Part shown: piece by piece, positions 1 to 9,137 of the stretch | Numbering within the stretch: position 1 is the stretch's first letter | Layout of the letters: each line of letters opens with the position of its first letter | Source: Gemmatimonadaceae bacterium | GTDB taxonomy: Bacteria; Gemmatimonadota; Gemmatimonadetes; Gemmatimonadales; Gemmatimonadaceae | Direction of reading: 5' to 3' | NCBI GenBank assembly: GCA_016742275.1 | Contig: JACVCD010000008.1 | Coordinates: 62,001-126,000 of the forward strand | DNA: 64,000 nt | The notes under the pieces: model-generated | The model's input: the letters and a program-made list of their open reading frames with translations, nothing else | Database searches by the model: none | Told to the model about the DNA's origin: nothing | Made by a program: the position numbers and the translations under genes

Positions 1-405
1 CTGCGTTTCATTGCGCGACACGCGCTGACGATCGGCGGTCACGCGCATGGGATCGAGCACGGTGCCAACGGGGGTGAGCTTGGCATCGGCCAGCAACACA
101 TCTTCGTCGGCCACGCGCTTCACTTCGAAGCGCTTGAGGGCATAGCCCACCGCCGTGACGGTAACCATGTAGTCACCATCGCCATTGGGGAAAGTGACGG
201 TGAATCGACCTTGGCGATCAGTGCGGGCCGGTCGGTTGACGTTGCCGGAGATGGACGTGACCAGAATGGATACGCCTTCCAACGGCTCGTTCGTGGCGCC
301 AGTGATGCGGCCGCGAATGACGTCTACTGTCTGCGCGAAGGCGGGAGGGGCCGCTGCCGCAAACAGGAAGAGCGTCAAAACCTGCAGAAAGAGTCGACGA
401 AGCAC
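1..405 (-). CDS. N-terminal part of a secreted carboxypeptidase-regulatory-like / TonB-receptor-type protein (runs off the left edge)
   Basis: Reading leftward from a GTG at 405 gives about 135 codons without a stop up to the window edge. The start is Leu-Arg-Arg followed by a hydrophobic stretch and an Ala-rich tail ending in AFAQ, a good signal peptide. The mature part begins TVDVIRGRITGA and continues with the pattern 'plegVsilVts.sGn..rparTDrqGrFtVtfpnGdYmvtvtavGYalkrfeV', which matches the carboxypeptidase regulatory-like (CarboxypepD_reg) fold. That fold commonly precedes TonB-dependent receptors and other large outer-membrane beta-barrels, so the missing remainder is probably such a barrel (inference). 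A GTG further upstream (about 453) is possible, but 405 gives the best signal peptide. Confidence 0.6.
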   Translation of the reverse strand, partial: MLRRLFLQVLTLFLFAAAAPPAFAQTVDVIRGRITGATNEPLEGVSILVTSISGNVNRPARTDRQGRFTVTFPNGDGDYMVTVTAVGYALKRFEVKRVADEDVLLADAKLTPVGTVLDPMRVTADRQRVSRNETQ

Positions 406-556
406 GACTGTGTGGGTCGAGGGAATTGGGAGTGACTTCCGACTTCGACACACGCCGTTGCAACTGGGTTTCCCGTTGCAAGCGACTTCGCGGAACTTTT
501 TTCGCGGCGCACTGGAGCGCCTCAGTGGTTTGCCTGGAATCCCGAGGGGCCCCGGG

Positions 557-1495
557 TCAGAACTCCCCAATCATGCCAATTTCGGTTTCCAGGTGATATC
601 CGAACTTCTCAGCTACTGCCTGTTGTGCATACGCGATGAGAGCGCGGACATCAGCCGCCGTAGCATGCCCCAGATTCACCAGAATGTTGGCATGGATGTG
701 CGAGATCTGTGCATCGCCAACACGGTACCCCTTGAGGCCACACTGATCGATGAGTCGACCGGCACCAATGCCTTCAATCTTCTTGAACACGGACCCAGCG
801 CTCGGATGCACCTGAAGCCACGGATGCCGTGAGCCGCGCCAGGACAGATTCTCCTGGAGCACACGATGGAGGCGCGCCGAATCATCAGCTGTGAGCTGGA
901 ATCGGGCACTCAGTACAATGTCGCGCCGGTGATGAAAGACGGTGTCGTCGTATCCGAAGTTGATATACGACGCATCCACGGTACGCCGCGTGCCGTCTTC
1001 AGCGAGGATCTCGCAGTCCGAGAACACCTCACTGATGAACATTGTGCGCTCGCGCTCAGGGGCCGGCGAAAGAAAGTGCAGATTCTGCCAGAGGGCTCCG
1101 CCAATGGTGCTCGGGATACCAATGTAGTGCTCAAGTCCTGACCAGCCGGCACGCACGGTGTCGAGGACCACATCCTGTACGACAGCACCACTCTCGGTCC
1201 ACAGCACGCCATTGGCATCCAGCGTGTGTGCCGAAGCGGAATTGCGAATGACCAGGCCGCGTACGCCGCGGTCACTCACCAGGATGTTGGCACCCAGGCC
1301 GAGCACGAACCAGGGAACGCCGGCTGCCCGGGCTGCCGTGATGGCATTGGCCAGGTCATCAGCGCTGGTGGCCTCATAGAACCATTCGGCGGGTCCACCG
1401 ATTCGAAAGGTGGTGTACGGCGCGAGCGGCACCTGGGCACGCAGCCGGCTGGCATCGAGCGTGCCGAAGGGATGAACGGCGGGGACCATGGTCAT
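557..1495 (-). CDS. murB: UDP-N-acetylenolpyruvoylglucosamine reductase (MurB)
   Basis: Cytosolic flavoenzyme that reduces UDP-GlcNAc-enolpyruvate to UDP-MurNAc with NADPH in peptidoglycan synthesis. The 312-residue protein has the usual length. The FAD-binding N-terminal part shows TTFRIGGPAEWF (28-39), GLGANILVSD (66-75) and GIPSTIGGALWQN (126-138). The catalytic region has SAGSVFKK (S235 is the expected proton donor), GLKGYRVGDAQIS (253-265), and a C-terminal LETEIGMIG whose E305 matches the conserved glutamate. The second glycine-rich motif is followed by WQN rather than the more usual MNAG, a minor variation. It stands alone on the minus strand, divergent from the M16 peptidase genes. 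An ATG two codons downstream is an equally possible start. Confidence 0.93.
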   Translation of the reverse strand: MTMVPAVHPFGTLDASRLRAQVPLAPYTTFRIGGPAEWFYEATSADDLANAITAARAAGVPWFVLGLGANILVSDRGVRGLVIRNSASAHTLDANGVLWTESGAVVQDVVLDTVRAGWSGLEHYIGIPSTIGGALWQNLHFLSPAPERERTMFISEVFSDCEILAEDGTRRTVDASYINFGYDDTVFHHRRDIVLSARFQLTADDSARLHRVLQENLSWRGSRHPWLQVHPSAGSVFKKIEGIGAGRLIDQCGLKGYRVGDAQISHIHANILVNLGHATAADVRALIAYAQQAVAEKFGYHLETEIGMIGEF

Positions 1496-1516
1496 GCGGG
1501 GAATCTAGCTCAGCGG

Positions 1517-1540
1517 CGGATCCCGATTCGGATCCCGATT
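1517..1540. repeat. Two tandem copies of a 12-bp unit between murB and the M16 genes
   Basis: CGGATCCCGATT occurs twice head to tail, followed by a degenerate third start (CGGGACCC). It lies in the 108-bp divergent gap between murB and the M16 peptidase gene. It could be a chance duplication or a binding site; nothing more can be said. Confidence 0.5.
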
Positions 1541-1603
1541 CGGGACCCGGTTATCGTATGGTGGGGTATCGGTCGCACCATTCTCTCCTTCAGCCGCTTG
1601 TCC

Positions 1604-3061
1604 ATGTCCCAGACGTCCTCCATCCAGACGTCCGCAGGCCGCCTCGCGCCATGGGGGCGCCGGACCTTCGTCTGGATCGCGCTAATACTGCTTGCTCCGA
1701 CTGTTCTGCAGCCCTCCTGGCTGTCTGCGCAGTCGCGTGCGGAATTGCAGAAGGTGATCCGTCGCAAGGTGCTGACCAACGGTCTCGAAGTAATCGTCGT
1801 GGAAAATCACGGTGTGCCGATCGCCACGCTCGAGATCAATGTGCGAAATGGCGCGTTTACGCAGACGCCCGAGTACGCCGGTCTCGCGCACATGTACGAG
1901 CACATGTTCTTCAAGGCCAACAAGGATCTGCCATCGGCCGAAGCCTTCACTGATCGCGCCGGCGAATTGGGTGCCGTGTTCAACGGCACAACGCAGGAAG
2001 AACGCGTCAATTACTATCTCACGCTGCCAGCAGATTCCGTGGCCGGTGGTCTCAGATTCCTTGCCAGCGCGCTCATCAACCCGCTCTTCCTCGAAGAAGA
2101 GCTCAAGCGCGAAAAGGAAGTTGTCCTCGGCGAATACGATCGCAATGAAGCGCAACCCGGTTTTCATTGGCAGCAGAAGGCCAATGCGTTGCTGTATCCG
2201 GGACAGACGAGTCGCAAGAACACGATCGGTGATCGCACGGTGCTCGCGAATGTTACGCCAGCGCAGATGCGGGAGATTCAGCGCAAGTATTACGTGCCGA
2301 ACAACTGCGCGCTCATTGTCACGGGTGATGTGAATCCCGAGCAGGTTTTTGCGCTGGCCGAACAGATCTATGGCAGCTGGCCGCGCGGCGCCGATCCGTT
2401 TGTCGCTGATCCCATCCCACCGATTCCTGCGCTCGACGGCAACAAGTCACAGATCGCGGAAGAGCCGATTGGTGTGGTGGCTGTGCTGATCCAGTGGCAG
2501 GGGCCGAGTGTCGGAAAGGATCCCGCTGCGACATTTGTCGCTGACGTGTTCAGTGACGTGCTCAACACACCGGGCAGCACGTTCCAGAAGAATCTGGTGG
2601 ACTCGGGCCTCTGGCAGGGTATCGGCGTCAACTACTACACGCTCAATCAGGTGGGGCCGATCTCCATCAGTGGTCAGACCACGCCGGACAAGTTTCGCGC
2701 GGCCATGGCCGCGCTGGAAAAGGAACTCGCGCGATTCACCGATCCTACGTACATCACGACGCGCGAACTCGAAGCGGTAAAGGCGCAGCGCGCAGTATCG
2801 AGTGCGTTCGGTATCGAGAAAGCATCAGAGATTGCGCACACGATTGGCTTCTGGTGGAGTGTCGCCAGTCTTGACTACTTCATGGGTTACACGGACACCA
2901 TGGCGCAGCAACGCATCACGGATCTCATGCGCTACACGCGCACGTACATCGCGGGTAAGCCGCGTGTGGTGAACGTGCTGTTGTCGAATCAGGCTCGGCG
3001 CATCATTGGCCTGACCGAGCAGGAACTGCTTTCACCGATCAAGGCGGAGATCAAGCCATGA
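1604..3061 (+). CDS. M16 family zinc peptidase, catalytic subunit, secreted
   Basis: Zinc metallopeptidase of the pitrilysin/insulinase (M16B) family, 485 residues from the ATG at 1604. The reading frame is open further upstream, but only this start gives a signal peptide (WIALILLAPTVL... ending near SAQS, residue 44), so it is exported. The inverted zinc motif is intact: H96-MY-E99-H100, and E177 in VVLGEYDR sits about 80 residues downstream, as expected for the third ligand. The C-terminal half (around STFQKNLVDSGLW) lacks the Arg/Tyr pair that M16B partners use to grip substrate. The stop overlaps the start of the second M16 gene (ATGA), so the two are co-translated and probably form one heterodimer. 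Confidence 0.88.
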   Translation: MSQTSSIQTSAGRLAPWGRRTFVWIALILLAPTVLQPSWLSAQSRAELQKVIRRKVLTNGLEVIVVENHGVPIATLEINVRNGAFTQTPEYAGLAHMYEHMFFKANKDLPSAEAFTDRAGELGAVFNGTTQEERVNYYLTLPADSVAGGLRFLASALINPLFLEEELKREKEVVLGEYDRNEAQPGFHWQQKANALLYPGQTSRKNTIGDRTVLANVTPAQMREIQRKYYVPNNCALIVTGDVNPEQVFALAEQIYGSWPRGADPFVADPIPPIPALDGNKSQIAEEPIGVVAVLIQWQGPSVGKDPAATFVADVFSDVLNTPGSTFQKNLVDSGLWQGIGVNYYTLNQVGPISISGQTTPDKFRAAMAALEKELARFTDPTYITTRELEAVKAQRAVSSAFGIEKASEIAHTIGFWWSVASLDYFMGYTDTMAQQRITDLMRYTRTYIAGKPRVVNVLLSNQARRIIGLTEQELLSPIKAEIKP

Positions 3062-4476
3062 GTATCCGCCCGGGAATTCGTGTGTGGAGTGTGGTGCGTG
3101 GTGCCGCTCTGGCAACGACGCTGCTGGCACTGAAGCTCGATGCGCAGGCAACGGGCACGCGTCCTCCGGTACGTCGGCCCGCTGCTCCCGCCGCTGCTCG
3201 GCCTGTTGAGCCGCCACCGTCGCCTGCCATCATGGGCGACGATTCACTCACGATGAAGTTCGAAGTGAGTGGTATCCCCGTGATTCTCAGGCAGGTCACG
3301 GCCAACAACGTGGTGGCGGCCAACCTGTACCTGATGGGTGGTGTGCGGCAGCTCACGCCCACGACGCAGGGCATCGAGTTGATGCTGCTGGAAGCCAGCG
3401 AGCGTGGCACGCGCAAGTATCCACGCGATGTCCTACGCACCAAGATGGCGCAGTTGGGTAGCGCCATTGGTGTGAGTCCTGGCGTGGACTGGACCTCTGT
3501 TGGACTGCGAGCAACAACCACCGGATTGGATAGCACGTGGGCCATTTTCGCTGATCGCATCATGGCGCCGCGTCTCGATGCTGCTGATGTGGACTTGCTG
3601 CGAGAGCAGTTCGTGACGGCTGTTGGTCAGCGCAAGGACAGTCCGGATGCTCTGCTCGACTTTCTCGCCGACAGTATTGCATTCGCCGGACATGCCTATG
3701 GCCTTGAGCCTACCGGCACGGAAGAAACACTGAAGCAGATGTCGGTGGCGGATTTGCGTGCCTATCACACATCGCAGATGGTGACGTCGCGCATGATGCT
3801 GGTGGTGGTCGGCAATGTGTCGCGCAGCAAGGTAGAGCGATTGGTACGTGAGACATTGGGTCGGTTGCCGCGTGGCACGTATGCGTGGTCGTTGCCCGAC
3901 CCGCCCATGGATCTGCCGGCCGCCTATACGGTGGCGCAGCGACAGCTTCCTACGAACTACCTGCAGGGCTACTTCCATGGCCCCAAGGCCACAAGCGCCG
4001 ACTACAACGCGCTGCGGCTGGCATGCGCCGTACTGTCGGGTCGACTGTTCGGTGAAGTGCGACAGCGTCGCAATCTCACGTATTCGGTCAACGCGCCATT
4101 CGTGGAGCGTGCCTTTTCACTCGGCGGGCTCTACGTGACCACGACACAACCCGATGAAGTGCTGGCCATCATGCAGCAGCAGATCCGCGCGCTGCAGGAA
4201 GGTGTGATCACGCAGGACGGACTCGAGCTGCTGCGGCAGCAGTTCATTGTCACGTACTTCCTGGACAATGAGACGAATGCCGACCAGGCCAACATGCTGG
4301 CGCGCGCCGAGCTGTATCAGGGGGACTTCCGTCGTGCGTCACGATTCGTGCAGGAGCTCCGCGCGGTGACGCCAGAGGATATTCAGCGGGCGGCCCGGAC
4401 GTACATGACACGCATTCGCTGGGCCTACGTGGGCGATCCCAAACTCGTGACACCCGCGCGACTATTGCGATTCTGA
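3058..4476 (+). CDS. M16 family protein, non-catalytic partner subunit, secreted
   Basis: A 472-residue M16-fold protein whose start overlaps the previous stop by four bases. A hydrophobic N-terminus (VVRGAALATTLLAL...) and a Pro-rich linker suggest export. At the place where HxxEH should be, the sequence reads GIELMLLEAS, so the zinc ligands are gone. The C-terminal half keeps LFGEVRQRRNLTYSVNAPF, matching the R...Y substrate-binding element of M16B partners. Paired with the upstream subunit, which has the reverse pattern, this fits an obligate heterodimer in which one chain holds zinc and the other holds peptide. Substrate is unknown. Confidence 0.85.
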   Translation: MSIRPGIRVWSVVRGAALATTLLALKLDAQATGTRPPVRRPAAPAAARPVEPPPSPAIMGDDSLTMKFEVSGIPVILRQVTANNVVAANLYLMGGVRQLTPTTQGIELMLLEASERGTRKYPRDVLRTKMAQLGSAIGVSPGVDWTSVGLRATTTGLDSTWAIFADRIMAPRLDAADVDLLREQFVTAVGQRKDSPDALLDFLADSIAFAGHAYGLEPTGTEETLKQMSVADLRAYHTSQMVTSRMMLVVVGNVSRSKVERLVRETLGRLPRGTYAWSLPDPPMDLPAAYTVAQRQLPTNYLQGYFHGPKATSADYNALRLACAVLSGRLFGEVRQRRNLTYSVNAPFVERAFSLGGLYVTTTQPDEVLAIMQQQIRALQEGVITQDGLELLRQQFIVTYFLDNETNADQANMLARAELYQGDFRRASRFVQELRAVTPEDIQRAARTYMTRIRWAYVGDPKLVTPARLLRF

Positions 4477-4504
4477 CGGATCGCGCGTTTCTGTAATAAA
4501 TTGG

Positions 4505-4538
4505 GCGGACTGCTTGTCCCTTGGGACGTGCGGTCCGC
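4505..4538. terminator. Nested hairpin after the M16 pair
   Basis: GCGGACTGC (4505-4513) pairs with GCGGTCCGC (4530-4538) with one wobble, and GTCCC/GGGAC forms an inner stem. It lies in the 98-bp gap between the M16 pair and the oxidoreductase gene. Only a weak T-rich tail follows, so it may be a terminator or a leader structure. Confidence 0.45.
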
Positions 4539-4574
4539 TGCGTTGTTTCATCCCCTCCACACCCCTCCCCAGCC

Positions 4575-6086
4575 ATGTCCCAACCGTTCTCCCGCCGCGA
4601 TTTCGTCGCGACGACATCCACTCTGGCGATGGGCGCGATGGTCGTGCCGCGTCACGTGCTGGGTGGCCAGGGCTATCGTGCGCCGAGTGCGAAGCTCAAC
4701 ATCGCCTGCGTCGGTATCGGCGGCATGGGCATGAACAACATGTCGCAGATGCTCACGGAGAATATTGTGGCCGTGTGCGACGTGGACTTTGCGTACGTCG
4801 ATCGCAACATCGAGGGACGTCTCAAGCCGCGAGAGGGCCAGCCTACTCCGCGCAACGTGGAATTGGCAGAGGCCTACAAGGCAGCCACGAAGTACACGGA
4901 CTTCCGTGAGATGCTTTCCAAGCAGAAAGACATCGACGCGGTGCTGATTGCCACGCCCGATCACCTGCACGCCACCATTGCCCTGGCAGCCATGCAATTG
5001 GGCAAGCATGTGTACGTGCAGAAGCCGCTGGCGTACTCCGTGTACGAAACACGTCTACTGGCCAAGGCCGCTGCTGCGAACCCCAAGGTGGTCACGCAGA
5101 TGGGCAATCAGGGTCACTCGATGGATGGATCCCATCGTGTGACGGAGATCGTGCGCAGTGGGGTGCTGGGCAAGATCAAGCAGGTGCATGTGTGGACCGA
5201 TCGCCCCGTGCGCTACTGGGCGCAGGGCATTCCGCGCGCCCGCGCGGCGGGTGCTCAGGTGCCGGCGCCGAACACACGTCCCACCTGGAACATGGGTACG
5301 GTCGACAATGCCGTGCGCGCTGCGATGGCCGCCAACGAACAGACGCCGCCGCCGGGCATGAACTGGGATCTCTATCTCGGACCCGCGCCGGAGATTCCGT
5401 ATCATCCGTCGTATCACCCGTTCGCGTGGCGTGGATGGATCGACTTTGGTGTCGGCGCCATTGGCGACATGGGCGCCCACTTGATCGATCAGTCGTTTAC
5501 TGCACTCGAACTCACGCATCCTACCAGCATCGTGGCGTCGTCGAGTCCGTGGGGTGGTGGTGCGCAGAATCCGGCCACGTATCCGTTGGCCACGATGGCG
5601 CAGTTTGAGTTCCCGGCCGTCGGCAAGCGTGGTCCGGTGGATCTCTTCTGGTACGACGGTGGTCTGTTGCCGCCACGGCCCGAGATGATGCCTGAGGATG
5701 CGCCATTCTCGGCGCCAGGATCTGATGGTGGTGGTGGTATGCTCGTCGGTGAGAAGGGCATTCTGATTCACGAGACGTACGGCAATCGTCCGCGCATCTA
5801 TCCCGAGTCGGTGGCCAAGAAGGCCGAAGCCGTGAAGCAGACGATTCCGCGCATCACGGTGTCGCATGAGCAGAACTGGATTCAGGCGTGCAAGGGTGAG
5901 GCGCAGGCCAGTTCTCCGTTTGCCCAGGCGGCGCCTCTTACCGAGACCATGCTGCTTGGCATGGCTGCGTTGCGTGCTGGTCAGGGTCGCAAGGTGTTGT
6001 ACGATGCGGCCAAGATGGAGTTCACGAACGCACCGGACGCGAACAAGTTCCTCACGCGTGAGTATCGGAAGGGATGGGAGCTTTGA
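4575..6086 (+). CDS. Gfo/Idh/MocA family oxidoreductase with twin-arginine signal
   Basis: 503 residues from the ATG at 4575, chosen because it places a Tat signal (SRRDFVATTSTLAMGAMV) at the N-terminus; the frame is open further upstream without such a signal. The NAD(P)-binding Rossmann domain follows with ACVGIGGMGMNN (G-x-G-x-x-G type), and VLIATPDHLHATIALAAM and GKHVYVQKPLA supply the conserved EKP-like lysine element (here QKP). The C-terminal substrate domain includes DMGAHLIDQ, which carries the usual catalytic-site histidine. Family members oxidise or reduce sugars and cyclitols; the substrate here cannot be read from sequence. Export through Tat fits a cofactor-loaded periplasmic enzyme. 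The next gene overlaps its 3' end by 13 bases. Confidence 0.85.
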   Translation: MSQPFSRRDFVATTSTLAMGAMVVPRHVLGGQGYRAPSAKLNIACVGIGGMGMNNMSQMLTENIVAVCDVDFAYVDRNIEGRLKPREGQPTPRNVELAEAYKAATKYTDFREMLSKQKDIDAVLIATPDHLHATIALAAMQLGKHVYVQKPLAYSVYETRLLAKAAAANPKVVTQMGNQGHSMDGSHRVTEIVRSGVLGKIKQVHVWTDRPVRYWAQGIPRARAAGAQVPAPNTRPTWNMGTVDNAVRAAMAANEQTPPPGMNWDLYLGPAPEIPYHPSYHPFAWRGWIDFGVGAIGDMGAHLIDQSFTALELTHPTSIVASSSPWGGGAQNPATYPLATMAQFEFPAVGKRGPVDLFWYDGGLLPPRPEMMPEDAPFSAPGSDGGGGMLVGEKGILIHETYGNRPRIYPESVAKKAEAVKQTIPRITVSHEQNWIQACKGEAQASSPFAQAAPLTETMLLGMAALRAGQGRKVLYDAAKMEFTNAPDANKFLTREYRKGWEL

Positions 6087-7579
6087 GTCGTCGGTTTTCG
6101 CTTCGCGTAGTGGGACGTGCGCTGTCGCTCGGTGTGTTGGTCGCACCGGGCGCAGCGTTGGCACAGGGCGCAACTCAGGGCGCGTCACCGTGGACGGTTA
6201 CGACGGCCGCGCCGGCAGGTTTTGATCGTGCGCTCGCGCAGCGTATGTCGCAGGTGCATCTCACGCGCCTGATCGGACTCAACACACAGAATCCGCCGGG
6301 CAATGAATTGCTCACGGCGCAGTATTTCGATTCGGTGTTTGCCACGGTGCCGGGTGTCGAGCGTCATGTGCTGCCAGCTGCTGAAGGACGTGCCAATTTC
6401 TTGGCGCGTCTCAAGGCACCCAATGCCACCAAGCGTCCCGTGATCATCATGGGGCACATGGATGTGGTGGGTGTGGATAGCACCAAGTGGAAGACGCCGC
6501 CATTCACGGCCACGGTCGTGAAGGAAGGGAGCGTTGAATATCTGTATGGCCGCGGCGCGATCGACGACAAGGGCATGTTGGCCACGGCGCTGGCCGCCAT
6601 GCAGCAACTCGCCACACGTCGGGATCAGCTCGATCGCGATGTGATCTTCATGGCGACGGCCGCCGAGGAAGGTGGGCCAGGTATCGGCGTCGAACACATG
6701 GTCACGCAGCATTGGCGGTTGATCGAAGACGCCGAGTTCGCGCTCAATGAGGGCGGACGCATCCGGGTGTCGGATGGTTTCGTGAAGTCGGTAAACATTC
6801 AGACTACGGAAAAGGTGTCGTACAGCGTGGTCGCGAGAGCGACGGGACCCAGCGGGCACGCTTCGGTGCCTCTGCCCGACAATGTGCTGGCAGCGCTCGC
6901 GCGCGCAGTGCAGCGGGTACATGCGTGGAAAGCACCGGTCAAGCTCAACGAGACTACCCGCCTCTATTTCTCCCGACTCGCCCGTATCGAGAAGGATCCG
7001 GTACTCAAGTCGGCCATGCAGCGTCTTACCGCTGCCAATGCCACGCCGGCGCAGATCGATGCGGCCGCCGCTGTGCTGTCGAAGGAGCCGCTGCACAACG
7101 CGGTATTGCGCACCGGTCAGTCGCTCACACTCATGCAGGGTGGCATTCGGAGCAACGTGATTCCCAGCGATGCCTCGGCCACTTTCAATGTGCGTGTGCT
7201 GCCCAACGATGATGTGCGCGGCATTGTGGAAGCGTTCAACCGCGTGGGCGCCGAAAAGCAGGTCACGTTTACACTGAGCGGCCAGCCTCGGACTTCGCCT
7301 CCAGTGTCGCCGGTGACTACGGCGTTATATCAGGCCATGGAGAGTTCGGCGTTGGCCATGGTGCCCAGTACCACTGTTATTCCGTTCATGAGCACGGGTG
7401 CCACCGATGGTGCGGCGCTACGCGCCAAGGGTATCCCCACGTATGGCATTCTGCCGTTGCCGCTGCCCATGGAAGACGAGCTGCGCATGCATGGCGACAA
7501 CGAGCGAACGCCGGTGCAGGCAATCGGATGGGCAACGGAATTTTTGTATCGTACGCTCGAACGAGTAACTGCCAAGTGA
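6074..7579 (+). CDS. M20 family zinc peptidase, secreted
   Basis: 501 residues with a signal peptide (VVGRALSLGVLVAPGAALA, cleavage near 30). The di-zinc site is complete: H128-x-D130 in GHMDVVG, bridging D164 in GRGAIDDKG, the E198-E199 pair in TAAEEGG, and further acidic and histidine ligands downstream. The dimerisation (lid) domain is the middle section containing GPSGHASVPLPDN. M20 enzymes cleave dipeptides or N-acyl amino acids; this secreted form probably trims peptides in the periplasm. It overlaps the oxidoreductase gene by 13 bases and is followed six bases later by the epimerase gene, so the three are likely one transcript. Confidence 0.88.
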   Translation: MGALSRRFSLRVVGRALSLGVLVAPGAALAQGATQGASPWTVTTAAPAGFDRALAQRMSQVHLTRLIGLNTQNPPGNELLTAQYFDSVFATVPGVERHVLPAAEGRANFLARLKAPNATKRPVIIMGHMDVVGVDSTKWKTPPFTATVVKEGSVEYLYGRGAIDDKGMLATALAAMQQLATRRDQLDRDVIFMATAAEEGGPGIGVEHMVTQHWRLIEDAEFALNEGGRIRVSDGFVKSVNIQTTEKVSYSVVARATGPSGHASVPLPDNVLAALARAVQRVHAWKAPVKLNETTRLYFSRLARIEKDPVLKSAMQRLTAANATPAQIDAAAAVLSKEPLHNAVLRTGQSLTLMQGGIRSNVIPSDASATFNVRVLPNDDVRGIVEAFNRVGAEKQVTFTLSGQPRTSPPVSPVTTALYQAMESSALAMVPSTTVIPFMSTGATDGAALRAKGIPTYGILPLPLPMEDELRMHGDNERTPVQAIGWATEFLYRTLERVTAK

Positions 7580-7585
7580 GCGCGA

Positions 7586-8455
7586 GTGACTGACGTCGCG
7601 GCTGCAGTCACGCAAAAAACAGACGCGCCGTTTGTGGAGCTACTTGCTCCCGACGGCGCGTTTGCGCGTGTGTACCTGGATGGTGCGCAGGTGGCGTCGT
7701 GGATACCGGTCGGTGGTGAAGAGCAATTGTTCGTGAGCGAGCGGGCGCTATATGGGCCGGGTGTGAGCATCCGTGGTGGAGTGCCCGTCTGCTTTCCGCA
7801 GTTCGGGCCATTTGGCGCGTTGCCGCAGCATGGATTTGCGCGGAACTGTCGGTGGCGATTGCTCAAGTCTTCCGTGCCCGATCAGGGGCGTGTGGTGTTC
7901 GAGCTCACGCCGAGCGACATGTCGCACGAGCTGCGCGAGCGCATGGCGGCGTGGCCGCATGACTTCGCGGCGCGTCTGCTGGTGTCGGTGCAGGCGGCGG
8001 AGTTGTCGATCACGCTCGAGGTGGAGAACACCGGAACTGATGCTTTCTCATTTACCGCTGCCTTGCATCCGTACTTCCGTGTCTCCGATTCAGCAGTCGC
8101 ACTCGTTGTCGGGCTTGATGGATGCACGTATCGCGATGCGCTGCGCGGTGGCCACGAGTTTGTGGAGCAGGCGTCCGAAGTACGGTTCCCGGGCAATGTG
8201 GATCGGGTGTACTACGATGCGCCGGATGTTCTGGAGTTACACGATGGTGGCCGATTCCTCCGCATCGCAAAGAGTGGCTTTGCCGATGCGGTCGTATGGA
8301 ATCCCGGCGCCGAAGGCACGGCATCAAAGACAGACTTTGCACCGGGCGACGAGCGCCACATGGTGTGTGTGGAGGCAGGGGCTGTTCGAGATCCGGTGTG
8401 TCTTGAACCTCGGAGTTTTTGGCGCGGTACCCAGCGCATGACGTATGGCGATTAG
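7586..8455 (+). CDS. D-hexose-6-phosphate mutarotase / aldose 1-epimerase-like protein
   Basis: 289 residues from a GTG at 7586, six bases after the M20 stop. It has the YeaD-type pattern of glucose-6-phosphate 1-epimerases: DGAQVASWIPVGGEEQLFVS near the N-terminus, SIRGGVPVCFPQFGPFG (the phosphate-recognition arginine region), LHPYFRVSD (conserved His) and the late VVWNPGAEGT ... DFAPGDERHMVCVEAG block. The enzyme interconverts alpha and beta anomers of hexose 6-phosphates in the cytosol. No signal peptide is seen, unlike its upstream neighbours. The last 11 bases overlap the following gene. Confidence 0.88.
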   Translation: MTDVAAAVTQKTDAPFVELLAPDGAFARVYLDGAQVASWIPVGGEEQLFVSERALYGPGVSIRGGVPVCFPQFGPFGALPQHGFARNCRWRLLKSSVPDQGRVVFELTPSDMSHELRERMAAWPHDFAARLLVSVQAAELSITLEVENTGTDAFSFTAALHPYFRVSDSAVALVVGLDGCTYRDALRGGHEFVEQASEVRFPGNVDRVYYDAPDVLELHDGGRFLRIAKSGFADAVVWNPGAEGTASKTDFAPGDERHMVCVEAGAVRDPVCLEPRSFWRGTQRMTYGD

Positions 8456-9137
8456 GACTGTTCTCATTGCTTGCGTGGCGCTGTTTGCGCGGACCGCCGA
8501 GGCGCAGGACTCGCTGCAAGTACCTCTGCCTGTCGACAGCATGTCGTTCGCGCTGCACGTCCGACTCACAAGAGAGCAGCGAAAGGTTCGGGTGGTGCGT
8601 CGCGGTCGGAATCCGCTCAAAGGGGAACTCGCCAGTGTAGACTCCGCCTTTCTCAGCGTACGAACACAAACGGGCGTTCAAGTCATCGAGCTGGCCTCGG
8701 TGGATTCGGTGTGGGTGTACCGGGGAAACAAGGCGAAGGCTCTCGGAGGAACAGTCGCCGTTTTTTGTGGCGGAATTGGAGCATTCACCGGTGCCCTGTT
8801 GCTGAGTGCTCTGGCGGATTCGTACGCGGCCGCGCCGCGCGGGGGACTTATCGGCGGAGTCCTCGGGGCCGTGGTCTGTGGGCTGACTGGTGCATTCGCC
8901 GGCGCGATGGCCGAGCAATGGCAGCTCGTCTTTGTGCGGGAATCGCTTCCTGCGTCGTTGCCTGCTACTTCGCTCTCCCCGCCAGCACCGCCCGCACATC
9001 ATCAAGCGATCCACCAACCGCGCGCAGAGCAACCAGCGCGTGATACAGAAGATCCGCTGTTTCTTCAGCTGCGCGCGCGCGATCACCATCGACACACGCC
9101 GTGGCCAGCTCAACTGCCTCCTCACCAAGCTTCTTGA
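8445..9137 (+). CDS. Hypothetical exported/membrane protein overlapping hisIE in antisense
   Basis: 230 residues. An N-terminal signal ([17 protein letters not shown]) is followed by a basic stretch ([27 protein letters not shown], quoted in part: [13 protein letters not shown]), then two Gly/Ala-rich hydrophobic segments (about 98-118 and 128-147) like a glycine-zipper hairpin. No known family was recognised. After about residue 165 the sequence turns into low-complexity Pro/Gln/His text, and the last 173 bases run antisense to the end of hisIE. The natural end may have been lost by a frameshift or stop mutation, or the tail may be a chance extension. The start overlaps the epimerase stop by 11 bases. 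Confidence 0.5.
   Translation: MAIRTVLIACVALFARTAEAQDSLQVPLPVDSMSFALHVRLTREQRKVRVVRRGRNPLKGELASVDSAFLSVRTQTGVQVIELASVDSVWVYRGNKAKALGGTVAVFCGGIGAFTGALLLSALADSYAAAPRGGLIGGVLGAVVCGLTGAFAGAMAEQWQLVFVRESLPASLPATSLSPPAPPAHHQAIHQPRAEQPARDTEDPLFLQLRARDHHRHTPWPAQLPPHQAS

Noticed and set aside
185-832. A 215-codon plus-strand frame near the left edge
   Set aside because: It crosses two well-supported minus-strand genes (TonB-type N-terminus and murB) and has no protein features.
5055-6188. A 377-codon minus-strand frame, rich in Arg and His, opposite the Gfo/Idh gene
   Set aside because: Codon-shadow composition, no recognisable motif, and the plus-strand gene has clear family motifs and a Tat signal. 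Similar antisense frames at 21038-22150 and 6185-7096 were dropped for the same reason.
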